DNA of 64,000 nucleotides from Bubalus kerabau (Eukaryota; Chordata; Mammalia; Artiodactyla; Bovidae), in contig NC_073639.1 of assembly GCF_029407905.1 (NCBI RefSeq), forward strand, positions 44,037,501 to 44,101,500. The letters run 5' to 3'. Each line of letters begins with the position of its first letter. Positions within the stretch are counted from its first letter, which is position 1. The translations under genes and the position numbers were made by a program. Under the pieces are notes generated by a model. It made no database searches, was not told where the DNA came from, and saw only the letters and a list, made by a program, of their open reading frames with translations. Below are positions 12,456 to 21,592 of the stretch, one piece after another.

Positions 12456-15400
12456 AAAAAACCTTGGTGAGTTTTCATACGTAAAATTATAGTGTTAAGA
12501 GGTTATAGCTGGGTTTGTTTTTTTATTTTACATCCTTTCTTGAGAGGAAGAAAACTGCACCAAGTTGGCAACCAGGAAGTCCTCTTCATTTTTTCTTTTT
12601 AATTTGGGGGGGGAGGGGGGTGGGGCTGAGTGTCTGTGAAAATCCCAGGGTCTGGGAAGGACTATATTAAACCAGCCTCCACACAGCACTGCAGTTAGAT
12701 TCATTTTGAATCTCAGCCAAGCCATGCAAAGCTAATTATGGAACTGTTAATTACTAAATGTTTAAAAGGTTATTTGAAGGCAACTAAGTTTCCACCAATA
12801 ATGCATAAGAATGTTAATAATTTTTACCACAAACTTAAGTCTTCACTTGTTTAGAGCCACATGCTAATACAGTCTGAAATCAGCTTTTCAGTAATAAATG
12901 TGCATTTTTTTAACCTCCAAATTCAAATATCATTGCTATGAGAGCTAAATGCTTGTACCCAAACAGGCATTACTTTATGAGACATGCTTTTCAAAATTGC
13001 ACCCAGATCATTTAGTTGTGTTTTTGAACAAAAACTACTTAAGACAAATTATTTATTACTAGAGCCCCAAAACGAGCCAAAATATAATCAAAGTATAAGT
13101 TGTCAGATGAAAATATAAGACTGCTAATAAACAATGATAAAAAGAAATGGAAATTTTTATGTGTCAATAGACAATTCTTCCACTAGATGTGAAAGTTAAA
13201 CATCCACCAGAGAAACTCTTTTTGTGCAGATTCGCACAGTTTAAAGTTCCCCGTGCTAAAGCCACTTTTTCAACCCTCTCGTTAACACTCAAGAGGTATT
13301 CTACCAAGCGACTTTTGCAAAGAATAGTCTTGCACTGTTATGAGCTCTCTGATGACAAATTCATGAATTTGCAACTAAATCAAAAGGTGTAATAGCCACA
13401 CACTCGCCCTCAAAAATCAGTGAAGAACAAATATTATTAACTAGGAAGAGGCGAGGTAGGAGCTGTTTTTTAAAATACAAAATACAAACCATTTTAAAAC
13501 ACAAATATTTTAAAAAGTAACTTTTACAAGTAGCTAAAAACACATATTAAATCTTTAAAGCAGAAAAAACAACTCTGCAATAGATGTTTCACCTGAAAGA
13601 CTAAAAACAGGCATTTAAACACCCTACCTAAGCAATCTGAAAGGGTCTGAACTCAGTAAGTTAATAAAATGGTTTGGAAAACTCATTTTATTGTTTAAAG
13701 CCTTGGGGGCGTAGCTGTTTGTAATTTATTTACATCTTTTACTTCACTAAATTGCTTAGGTGACCAAGCTTCCCACTTAAGTGATTAAAGACATAAACCC
13801 AAATAGTTTAATAAAGCAATTACTTAAGAGTCCTTTTTTTCAACAAGAGGTGCACTGAAAAATATCAATAGAACGTGCAGTGTTCCTTATTTTCAAGGAG
13901 GTTTGTTAGTGAGAATACAGTGCCCCATTGACTACAACTTAGCCATTTTCCAGACACACAATACTGGATACATACTGGATTAAAGATAGCTTTTTTTTCC
14001 TCCTCCCAGAATATCAGGAGAAATAGTGACAGCCCCTTAAATCTGAATGTGCAACATCTGGCTAAAAATTCAGGTGACAATTTTGCTTGCTTCTCCTTAC
14101 CATCCCCCCTCTAGTGAAGTGCCTAAATAAATGGGGAAAATGGATTCCATTTCCCAGGTGGCTATGAAAAGCTTCCTAATTTCATAGTAATTTTCAAAGT
14201 CCCTGTGTCTGCATTGAGGTTCTCCCTGCCCCCAAAACCTCTTTAACTTCTTAGCGAACTTTTTAGGTTATACAAGTGACAGCATGATTACTTCTAGGCA
14301 ACTGAAGACGTACAAAAGTATGTCTTCTCGGGTTTTAGGAGACTGGGTTGGCGGGATTAAAAAAAAAAATGAATGTAACAAAACATATATATATATATAT
14401 ATATATGTTTTTTTCCTCTTTTTTCTTAAAGCGCCTTTCTTTTGCTTGTCGTAAGAATAATACAAACTCCTCATAAATCTATCCTGAGAAACAGAAGGAA
14501 GCACAACATCAAAACTTTCCTGATTCACGTGTGTCTGTTCATAGGTTTAATAACTTTGCTTTTATATTACAAAATACTAACTCTCAAGTAGTCATGAGAA
14601 AAGAGTGCAGGAAAACTTCCAGTCCTCGCATTCACAAAGCACTCAACAGAAAAGGCACCTGATACCAAAGTTGGTTTTTGGTTTTTTTTTTTTACTTCTG
14701 AGTAAATTTCAAACTTTTAGAAGAAAAGTAATTCTTTTTAACGAGCCAGGTAAAGATGGGAAGCAGTCACTTTACCAACTACCCTCTCTTTAAAATGATA
14801 AACATGGAGGTTTGCATTGAGCATTAAAATGAATAGGGTGGACACTCATGAAAGTTCAAAATGTTTGGTAAGTTTCTTTAGGGTGACTTGTTCTGTGAAG
14901 GTGTGTGTGGAGGGGCGGGGGGGGAGGGAGATAAATATGCTGCTTTCAGGCTGTCAGTGAAGTTTGCACATTGTTGGTGTCAGTAGCAACTGGCCCACTT
15001 CTGACTCAGGCCAAGTTCTATGTTGGTCGGTGTTCACTCTGTTCTCCACAGCTGGCATGGAAACAGGAAAGTTTAACAGTTCATTTCTTTGGCACAATCC
15101 ACGCACTGTCACAGTGGACATTCTGCCTCTTTCAGCCTTGTTTGGTGACCGACTACCCACCCCACCCCCCCCACCTGATAGTAGGTATTGAGTCATTGCT
15201 ATTCTAATCAACCAACCAAACACACCACTTCCCTCTCTCTAATTTCCACCCAAGGCCTCTGACATCATTTTCTGACCACCTTACTGAGTTCTAATATTCT
15301 CAGCATGTGTGATTTCACTTGGCACCTCAAACACTGAAAGGCATTGAAACACTTCACTGAAATTAGCTTTTCCATCATACTGTGGCTGAGAACCTACAGT

Positions 15401-16399
15401 TTCAGATGCAGAAGACTGAGTGATTGCCAACCACAAAACAAACAGTAGGTGGAAAAGGCACAGGAGAGGCAGTGCGACAGGACCTGAGCAGCACAGTCCT
15501 TGTTTTTGGTAAAGTAATCCTTCAGAACGGGAACTTTCCGGTGACAGTGTGAACTGAATTTTCCTTGTAAAATTTACCACCCATCTTCCACGTTTGGTAA
15601 ATACGCGCACTCTAGCTACACTCCCCAGATGTGACGGCTGCCTCAGAAAAAAAATGAAAAACGGTACCAGGTGCCATTCCTGGGCCTTGCCCAAAGGCAG
15701 CCGGTGGAAGAGTCTATTTTATCCTCTTCTCCCCGCATTAAATAACAACCGTCAACGGCAGAGGAGAGCATTTGGATGTGAACAGATGGCATCCAACACC
15801 TAACAAGAGAAGCCACTCTTTCAAGCACTAGATCCTAAATATCTGATGGTCCCAAGGATCAGGAGGGCTTATTTGTCTTAAGAAGGTTGGCAGCAGGATC
15901 CCCTGGAGTCACCATCCCAACGCATGCGTCATTATCCAGTCAGCAACTACAAGCAAAAAAAAAATCAAACCACCACATTTTTATAAATTTCCCCCTTTCT
16001 AGTCCAACTAGAGACGACCAGATCCAACACCATCACCAATTCCTCCACTTAAAGCCAGAGAAAAATAAGCCTGAAGGTAAACGAAATGTATAAAGGTTAA
16101 CAAACTTACCTAATTTTGACAAGGTTGTGCAACACCAGAAGAATCCGCAGGGTGCCCTTCCCGGGGGCGGCGGGGTGGGGGATTAGTATTTGAACATGCC
16201 TGATCTGCAGTTCTGTCTGCAATTGAAGCTACAAGCAGTAACCTAGCTATCCAACTTTCTTCCTCCCTTCCTTGGAAAGCGGCATCATTTTTCCCACCCA
16301 AAAAAGCAAAACAGTAAATATACAAACATCTCAAACGTTTCACTTTAGAAGGCCACGGCGGATTTGTCTTTCACAGAGCCCTGTAAGTTTCCTCAACAC
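12456..16399. other. Repeat-poor promoter-proximal intron
   Basis: Nearly 4 kb with no interspersed repeat that I recognise, next to the CpG-island promoter. It carries only simple tracts: a G run at about 12605-12622, (TA)n at 14384-14406, a G-rich stretch at about 14911-14930 and C runs near 15158-15174. A perfect 10-bp palindrome with an NRF1/CRE-like core lies at 15920-15929 (acgcatgcgt followed by catt). Repeat exclusion next to a developmental-type promoter often marks regulatory DNA; that reading is inference. Confidence 0.5.
14384..14407. repeat. (TA)n microsatellite
   Basis: About eleven uninterrupted TA units followed by a T run. Confidence 0.9.
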
Positions 16400-16775
16400 C
16401 TCTGCAAACACCCAAGAACTCTGAAGGCAGAAGGGGCCATAGGCTCGCGGAGGAAGGGAGCACTGCGGCCGGTGGGACAAGAGGGACGGCCGAGGGGAGG
16501 TCACCCCGCTGACTCGCAGGCCCAGCGCGCGGCTGGGAAGCCGGGACGCTCGGGAAAGACCTCTATGTCCCGCCGGACAATCGCGGGGGCAGGACAGTAC
16601 CGAGAGGACAGCGAAAAGAAGAAGACCCAAGAGAGGGGAAAATAATGCCAGGAGGACCCGGTGAAGGCTTGGAGATGGGAAGCCACTGGAAGTTGGGGAC
16701 CTGATGGGAGGCGCGGGTGCGCGGGGCAAACGGCGTCGGGAGGGGTGGGGGCTGGGAGGGCGCAGCCCACGCGGG

Positions 16776-16784
16776 TCTCACCTG
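16776..16784 (-). promoter_or_regulatory. RAPGEF2: Splice donor of RAPGEF2 exon 1
   Basis: On the minus strand, CAG|GTGAGA matches the mammalian 5' splice-site consensus closely and falls exactly where the RAPGEF2 peptide match ends. Confidence 0.85.
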
Positions 16785-16850
16785 GGGGGTCCTTTCGGCC
16801 GGGTTCTTCATCACCGCCTGGCGGAAGCTGTTATCCACGTAGGACGCCAT
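16782..16850 (-). CDS. RAPGEF2: RAPGEF2 coding exon 1 (long isoform N-terminus, partial gene)
   Basis: The start codon is at 16850-16848 and 23 codons run to CAG at 16784-16782, followed immediately by GTGAG (donor G at 16781), so the exon ends in phase 0. The peptide begins MASYVDNSFRQAVMK and ends ERTPQ. I recognise this from memory as the N-terminus of long RAPGEF2 isoforms. The paralogue RAPGEF6 has a related start with the same R-Q-A, K-x-P and ERTP pattern. RAPGEF2 (PDZ-GEF1) activates Rap1/Rap2 at membranes and junctions through a CDC25-type catalytic domain, preceded by cyclic-nucleotide-binding-like, REM, PDZ and RA domains. All of those lie in later exons outside the window. This exon supplies only a short leader before the first such domain. 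The reading frame continues open past the donor, but those codons are intronic. The alternative, RAPGEF6, is less likely because its N-terminus differs in most of the first ten residues. Confidence 0.82.
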
Positions 16851-17207
16851 CTCCCCCCGCGGCCCGGGCCGGGGCCGCTCCGCGCCCTCGGCCGCCTCCT
16901 CCCGGCCCAGCGCCGCCGCCGCTGCCGCCGCCTCCGCCCTGCGCGCTCCGCCCGCCCGCCTCGGGCCAACCAGCCAAACCGCGGCGGCGGCGGCCGGGCG
17001 GCGGGGCCCGGGCGCGCGGCGGGGCGGGGGGCGTGAGGCCCGAGGGTCCCCTAGGCGCCCGGCAGCCGGGAGCTCCTGCTTCCTCCGCCTCCTCCGCTTC
17101 CTCTGCGCCGCGCGGTCGGGAAGGCTCCCTCTGGGCCCTGGATCGACACGCCTCCCCGGCTCCTCTCGGGGACGGCGGCGGCTCCTCCCGGCCCTCTTGG
17201 GCCTGAG

Positions 17208-17217
17208 TTATTTTTAG
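17208..17217 (-). promoter_or_regulatory. MEF2-consensus / TATA-like block in the CpG island
   Basis: The minus strand reads CTAAAAATAA, which satisfies the MEF2 consensus YTAWWWWTAR at every position. It is the only AT-rich block for hundreds of bases in a GC-rich island. It could instead act as a weak TATA element placing initiation near 17180. Confidence 0.45.
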
Positions 17218-17348
17218 GGAGTTCGAGCCGCGGTGAGGGGGGAGGCTGGGGCGCGCGGGCCTCCTGCTCCTCCGGGCGCAGGGCCGCCCCCTCCTCTGGG
17301 GGTCTCCGGAAAGCACTCCGGCACCGCGGCCGCCGTCTGAGGACTGGC

Positions 17349-17450
17349 TCAAGTCTGGGCGCTCCGGAGCTGAATCTCCTCGGTCTCCGTCTCCGCCGCG
17401 CCGGAGCTCTGTCTACTGAGCTCCGCCGAGCCCCCCGACTGCTGCTGCAT
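17349..17450 (-). CDS. Candidate uORF (33 codons) in the RAPGEF2 leader
   Basis: ATG at 17450-17448 with G at -3, then an uninterrupted 33-codon frame beginning MQQQSGGSAEL and ending before TGA at 17351-17349. The peptide is Gln/Ser/Glu-rich with no domain. It terminates about 500 nt before the main start, so reinitiation is possible. It exists only in transcripts that start upstream of 17450. Confidence 0.35.
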   Translation of the reverse strand: MQQQSGGSAELSRQSSGAAETETEEIQLRSAQT

Positions 17451-17529
17451 CCCCTCGGGCCGCCCCGCCGCCGCCGCCGCCGCCGCCCCGGCAGCCGCCG
17501 TGCGCTCCGCCGCCGCCGCCTCCCCCCAT
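17413..17529 (-). CDS. Candidate poly-glycine uORF over a GGC repeat
   Basis: ATG at 17529-17527 opens a 38-codon frame in which the GGC repeats are read as glycine: seven Gly straight after the Met, then AHGGCR, then eight Gly, ending with TAG at 17415-17413. It overlaps the 33-codon uORF in another frame. The layout (AUG-started glycine frame over a GGC tract in a 5' leader) resembles that of NOTCH2NLC-type loci. Translation and even transcription of this segment are unproven. Confidence 0.35.
   Translation of the reverse strand: MGGGGGGGAHGGCRGGGGGGGGAARGDAAAVGGLGGAQ
17465..17485. repeat. (CCG)7 / (GGC)n trinucleotide tract
   Basis: Seven perfect CCG units on the plus strand, with a second shorter CCG block at about 17507-17520. 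On the transcribed minus strand they read GGC. Confidence 0.9.
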
Positions 17530-17550
17530 CAGCGCGCGCGGAGCGGCCAG

Positions 17551-17564
17551 AGCGCCCCCGGCTG
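17551..17564 (-). promoter_or_regulatory. CTCF-like motif
   Basis: The minus strand reads CAGCCGGGGGCGCT, one mismatch from the strong CTCF core CAGCAGGGGGCGCT. It sits at the upstream edge of the leader. Chance matches are likelier in GC-rich DNA. Confidence 0.35.
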
Positions 17565-17801
17565 CGCCCTCGGCCGCCTGACTCTCGACAACTTTGTTCC
17601 CGGTCTGAGGGCGCGCAGGGAAGGGGCCGTGGGCAGCCGGGTCCGGACTCCCGGCGGCGGGCGTCGCACACAGCCCCCCGGAGAGTGTTTGGGAAGCGGC
17701 GACTCCCCTCCTCTTCCCCGCCTCTTCCTCCTCCTGCGCCTCCGCGCCGCCCCGCCGTTCCTTAGGGAGGAAGAGGCCTCCGGGGCCGGTCGCTTTGTGC
17801 T

Positions 17802-17823
17802 GCAACCATGGTGAAGAGTGAGT
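17802..17823 (+). other. Plus-strand ATG with adjacent donor-like sequence
   Basis: An ATG in a strong context (acc ATG G, 17808-17810) is followed eight bases later by GTGAGT (17818-17823), a consensus 5' splice site. It lies on the strand opposite RAPGEF2, as expected for a divergent transcript from a CpG-island promoter. No coding exon can be supported: without splicing the frame stops after five codons. Confidence 0.25.
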
Positions 17824-18320
17824 GACGGGTCTGCGGCCAGTGGGCTCGCGCCGCGTCGGCGGGGGCCGGGCGTCCTGCGCCCGGGCCCGCCCCCGGGCCC
17901 CCAGCCGGTAGGCCCGCCGGCCGCGCCCTCGCTGGTGAGAGGCACCTTCGGCGGCCCAGGTGAGCCGGGCGGCCCGGCGGCCCAGGATGGCAGCGCCCTG
18001 GCGGGGCTGGCGGGTTCCCCAATCCACCTGGCCTCGGGGAGGCGACGAGTCTTAGCGGCAGGGCGGAAGGCGCAGACTCCCCTCTCCCCACTCCCCACCC
18101 TTCCCCGGCTTACGCCGCGCCCCCTACCCACATCCCACTCAGAATCCCGGGGGATCTGCAGCGTCCCCTCGCCTCTCCATACTCCCCCTGCCGCCAGGTC
18201 TCGGCCGCCGGGGCTGAAAGTTGACCTGGAACAGAAGTCCGGCCACAGCTTGGGCCGCCCTGGGCAGTCGTTTTGAACCCAGGGGTTGGGCTCCGAGTCG
18301 CTGCAGAGGCAATCGGTCCT

Positions 18321-19299
18321 CTAGGGGTTTATTAGGTGTATTTGTGACTTGCTTCACGGAAAGCGTTCCCTCCTGCCTCAGTGTTCAGCAGGCGCCTGAC
18401 ACTTAAGTGACCGCGAAACTAAGGAGGTGGAAACGTGCAGGTTCAATACTGGACTAAACACCGTCTCTAGACAGGCAAACACTCCAGGTTTAAAGGTGAT
18501 CAGCCTTTTGCGCGAGACTCAGACAGCAAATCCTGTGACATAAGCAGAAACCCTTGCAGGTGTGCTTGGCAAGAGGCAGAGTAAACCTCCAGACCCCGGA
18601 CCCAAGTCGGACTTACTTGGTTCAGAAACACTAGGACAGAGCCCTTTAAAATGTCACTGTGCCTGTTGTGTTCCGCCCCCACCCCCGGGCCAGGTCGAGA
18701 AGTGTAAGGTCAGCCAACCAGCGGCCACAGCTCTGGAGTTCTGGTCCTTTATTTTTACCTGCCTCCCTTTCGCTCACCCTCAATAAGTTCATGTTTTGCT
18801 GTCTGTATGGAGGCCATATTCAGAGAAGGATTGTTATTTGCACGACCTACTACGCTGGACTTTCTTCCAATTTTCAACCATACTGTTTCAACATCTAGTT
18901 TATTTTAAACAGTTGGAATAGGTTATGAACAAACATTTTAGGTTCCTGAAATCATCTGCGTGGCATTAAACAGATTGTGCGGCTTCCAAGAGAAGAAACC
19001 GTCCTGGCCCAACCTTCTGAAACTGAATCTGAGTTACAAATTGTGTCTCTAGACCTTTGTATCTCTAGATATTACCCTTGCCCCAACTGCTTCCCCATAT
19101 TTCTCTCAAACTCCTCACTTGAGGGCCAGCATCAGATTCTTTATGACATAGACCACCACCTTGAATAAGTGTCATTACCACTCTGTGAAAAGAGAAAAGA
19201 ATAAAAATCAAGTCCAATGAAGTGAGAAAACTTACCTGACATCTCCATCTGGTGCCCAGTAGATGTCTCAGAATTAACATGTGCAAACCAGGCTCCAGA
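18321..19299. other. Unique upstream sequence
   Basis: No interspersed repeat or exon recognised between the CpG island and the L2 copy. Confidence 0.45.
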
Positions 19300-20290
19300 T
19301 CTTTGGCCCCAAACATGCCCCACCCACAGCCTTCCCCATTCCAGCCAACAGTCATCTACACCAGTCACCCAGTGCCCAGGTGAAAAACCTTGGCATCTTT
19401 CTTGACTCTTTCTCTTACACCCTAAAAATTTCAATAAACCTGTCAGGTCAACCTTCAGAGTACTGTATCTGGAATCTAACCTCTACCCACTGTCTTGACT
19501 GCCATGACCTTGGTTCACGCCAGCATCATCTTTGGCCTAAACTTTGCACTTTGCAATAACCACCTACTTGGCCTCCCTCTTTTTGCCCCTTGCCTCCAAC
19601 GTGTATAGTGAATCTGTTCATTCCAGTTCAACTTACTCTTCTGCCAGGCTCCTCTGCCCCTGGAATTCTCCAGGCAGGAATACTGGAGTGGGTAGCCATT
19701 CCCTTCTCCAGGGGATCTTCTCGACCCAGGGATTGAACCCAGAACTCCTGCATTGCAGACACATTCCTTATGTTCTGACCCACCAGGGAAGCCCCATTCT
19801 TCTGCTAGAAAAGAAAGAAAAGTTCTTAGTTATCCATCACATTTACTGTAAAAGCCAAAGTCCTTATTTATTATGGCCTAAATTACCTACAGAGTGGTCC
19901 TCCCCCACTTGTCTCTCTGACTCATCCCCTACAACTCAACCCCCTACTCATTTTCCAGCTACATTGGCCTCCATACCACTTCTATAACTCGTAGTCTCAT
20001 GGCCTCTCCCTTTGCAGTTCCTCTCCCACCTGCATTGGTGACCGGCTTCCCTAGGCCACCAAAAAAAAAAAAAAACAAAGCCTGGAATGATGTTCCCTCC
20101 GCTCCTCCTTTGTATATTTATTCGAATGTGACTTTCCCTCTATCTCCACATGCCCCTCTTTCTCTCCCTTGCTTTCCTTACCACTGTCTGACATGCTACA
20201 TATTTTAATTACTTGATTTATTTCTTGTTTGTTTCCCTCCATAATGATGTGAGCTTCTGAAGATCAATGATATTTGTTCCTTTTGTTCAC
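19300..20290 (+). mobile_element. L2 LINE, 3' ORF and UTR remnant, split by a SINE
   Basis: The order 'gtgaaaaaccttggcatctt', 'tgactctttctcttacaccc', 'gtaaaagccaaagtccttat', 'cattggcctccataccactt', 'tttgcagttcctctcccacc', 'gcctggaatgatgttccctc' and 'atgatgtgagcttctgaaga' follows the conserved L2 3' region. Frames are broken. Confidence 0.8.
19640..19796 (-). mobile_element. Bov-tA SINE nested in L2
   Basis: The plus strand shows 'ggaattctccaggcaggaat', 'ccattcccttctccagggga' and 'cccaccagggaagcccc'. The A-unit end is truncated. Confidence 0.88.
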
Positions 20291-20339
20291 CCAACATGAG
20301 GTAAATTAATGAATAACTATAGTATCACCTTGTATGTGT

Positions 20340-20680
20340 AAGAGAATGTTACATACATTATCTCACTTGTGCCCCTGATGGAGGAGGAGAGGCTAAGAGA
20401 GAAGCAACCTCTCTGAACCTGTTTGCTGCTCTTTAAAAATGGGATAAAAATTGCATGCCCTGAAGATTTTCGAGGATCCAATAGAATCCATTCAAAGTGC
20501 CTTGCAGAGTGCTTGAACCATGCTGTGTGCTCAGCACAGTAGTTAATAATATTTTAAAGATCATTCTCATCCTCCCAACCTTTTGAGGTTAGTGGAACAG
20601 TTACTACCATCCTGTTTACAGATGAGGAAACTTAAGACTAAAATAGGCTAAGTGACTTGCCCTAGTTCTAGGCCTGCCTT
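20340..20680. mobile_element. MIR-type SINE remnants
   Basis: 'gtgccttgcagagtgcttga' and 'tgtttacagatgaggaaactt' followed by 'taagtgacttgccctag' are hallmark MIR core and flank phrases. Probably two overlapping old copies. Confidence 0.6.
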
Positions 20681-20936
20681 GAAGTTTGGAGGGGTCAGGG
20701 GCAAGCTAATATAGACCTCATCATAAATTCTTAAAGCTAAAAATTAAATGGAACACAAAGTCACGGACTTCTGGCTTGATACTCACACCTCATTTTCCTC
20801 CCACCTCGGCTCCATTATCTTCTACCCAAAGATTCATGCACTCAAAAACATCCCAGCCTGTACATCCAAACAACATCATACCCCTCACAAAAGCTTCCCG
20901 TTGGTGATTTCTCCAGCTGTGGCCCAGAGTTGGATG

Positions 20937-21212
20937 CTGCTGCTGCTGCTGCTAAGTTGCTTCAGTCATGTCCGACTCTGTGCGACCCCATAGACGGCAG
21001 CCCACCAGACTCCTCTGTCCTTGGGATTCTCCAGGCAAGAACACTGGAGTGGGTTGCCATTTCTTTCTCCAATGCATGAAAGCGGAAAATGAAAGTGAAA
21101 TTATGCGGCCATGTCCAGCTCTTAGCAACCCCATGGACTGCAGCCTTCCAGGCTCCTCCATCCATGGGATTTTTCCAGGCAAGAGTACTGGAGTGGGGTG
21201 CCATTGCCTTCT
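20937..21212 (-). mobile_element. Bov-A2 SINE, full length, 14-bp target-site duplication
   Basis: Two A units joined by the 'aatgcatgaaagcggaaaat' linker with a GCT-repeat end, read in reverse. It is flanked by the perfect direct repeat cccagagttggatg at 20923-20936 and 21213-21226. Confidence 0.95.
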
Positions 21213-21330
21213 CCCAGAGTTGGATGATCAGGCCTGAAAGTGGCAGAGCAGTAAGTTCCAGGGCCCAGGGTGTTCCAAGAGCATGGAATTCCTTGTCCCA
21301 CGGGGAGGGTAAAGCTAGAGCAGAGCCCCA

Positions 21331-21546
21331 AAGCCCAGGCAGTGGGCAGGAACCCACTCACCCAGACTGCACACCCAGAAAGTTGTGAGTTACAGTTGCA
21401 AACCCAGGCAGTGGGCAGGAACCCATTCACCCAGACTGCACACCCAGAAAGTTGTGAGTTACAGTTGCAAACCCAGGCAGTGGGCAGGAACCCACTCACC
21501 CAGACTGCACACCCAGAAAGTTGTGAGTTACAGTTGCAAACCCAGT
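21331..21546. repeat. 69-bp minisatellite, three copies
   Basis: Units at about 21331-21399, 21400-21468 and 21469-21537, plus a few bases of a fourth. Differences are few (for example cactcacc versus cattcacc). The period is a multiple of three, so open frames of 23 residues per unit run through on both strands. That is a by-product of the period and is not evidence of a gene. Confidence 0.92.
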
Positions 21547-21592
21547 TTTGTTTTGTTTTTTTTCTGAGTGCTCTATTGTAATACAGAATCAC

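Larger units (their letters stand above)
1..16781 (-). other. RAPGEF2: RAPGEF2 intron 1 (5' part, runs off window)
   Basis: Everything left of the donor at 16781 should be first intron of the minus-strand gene. I looked for the next expected coding block of the family (the segment following ERTPQ, which in RAPGEF2/RAPGEF6 begins the N-terminal cyclic-nucleotide-binding-like domain) and saw nothing resembling it in any minus-strand frame, so exon 2 lies beyond position 1. The intron holds the repeats listed below. Its first 4 kb next to the promoter is nearly repeat-free. Confidence 0.7.
16851..17530 (-). other. RAPGEF2: RAPGEF2 5' leader / core promoter region
   Basis: On the minus strand there is no ATG between 17447 and the coding start at 16850, so a transcript starting downstream of 17447 would have an AUG-free leader. 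A transcript starting further upstream would include one or two uORFs (17349-17450 and 17413-17529). The transcription start cannot be fixed from sequence alone. Confidence 0.6.
16400..18320. promoter_or_regulatory. RAPGEF2: CpG island promoter of RAPGEF2
   Basis: GC content and CpG density rise sharply here relative to both flanks, with CCG-repeat tracts, GC boxes and no interspersed repeats. It encloses the minus-strand exon 1. Edges are judged by eye. I see no canonical TATA box at a fixed distance from the coding start, so dispersed initiation is expected. The one AT-rich block (17208-17217) is listed separately. Confidence 0.85.

Noticed and set aside
15281..15694. 137-codon minus-strand frame with a hydrophobic stretch
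   Set aside because: It lies in RAPGEF2 intron 1, matches no family I know, and lacks exon boundaries; chance is sufficient.
16661..17206. 181-codon plus-strand frame and several long minus-strand frames (up to 206 codons) in the CpG island
   Set aside because: GC-rich sequence has few stops. These frames are Arg/Pro/Gly/Ala-rich in every phase, overlap one another and contain no domain.
21122..21592. 156-codon minus-strand and 103-codon plus-strand repeat proteins
   Set aside because: They arise because the 69-bp minisatellite period is a multiple of three and run partly through Bov-A2; there is no promoter, start context or family.
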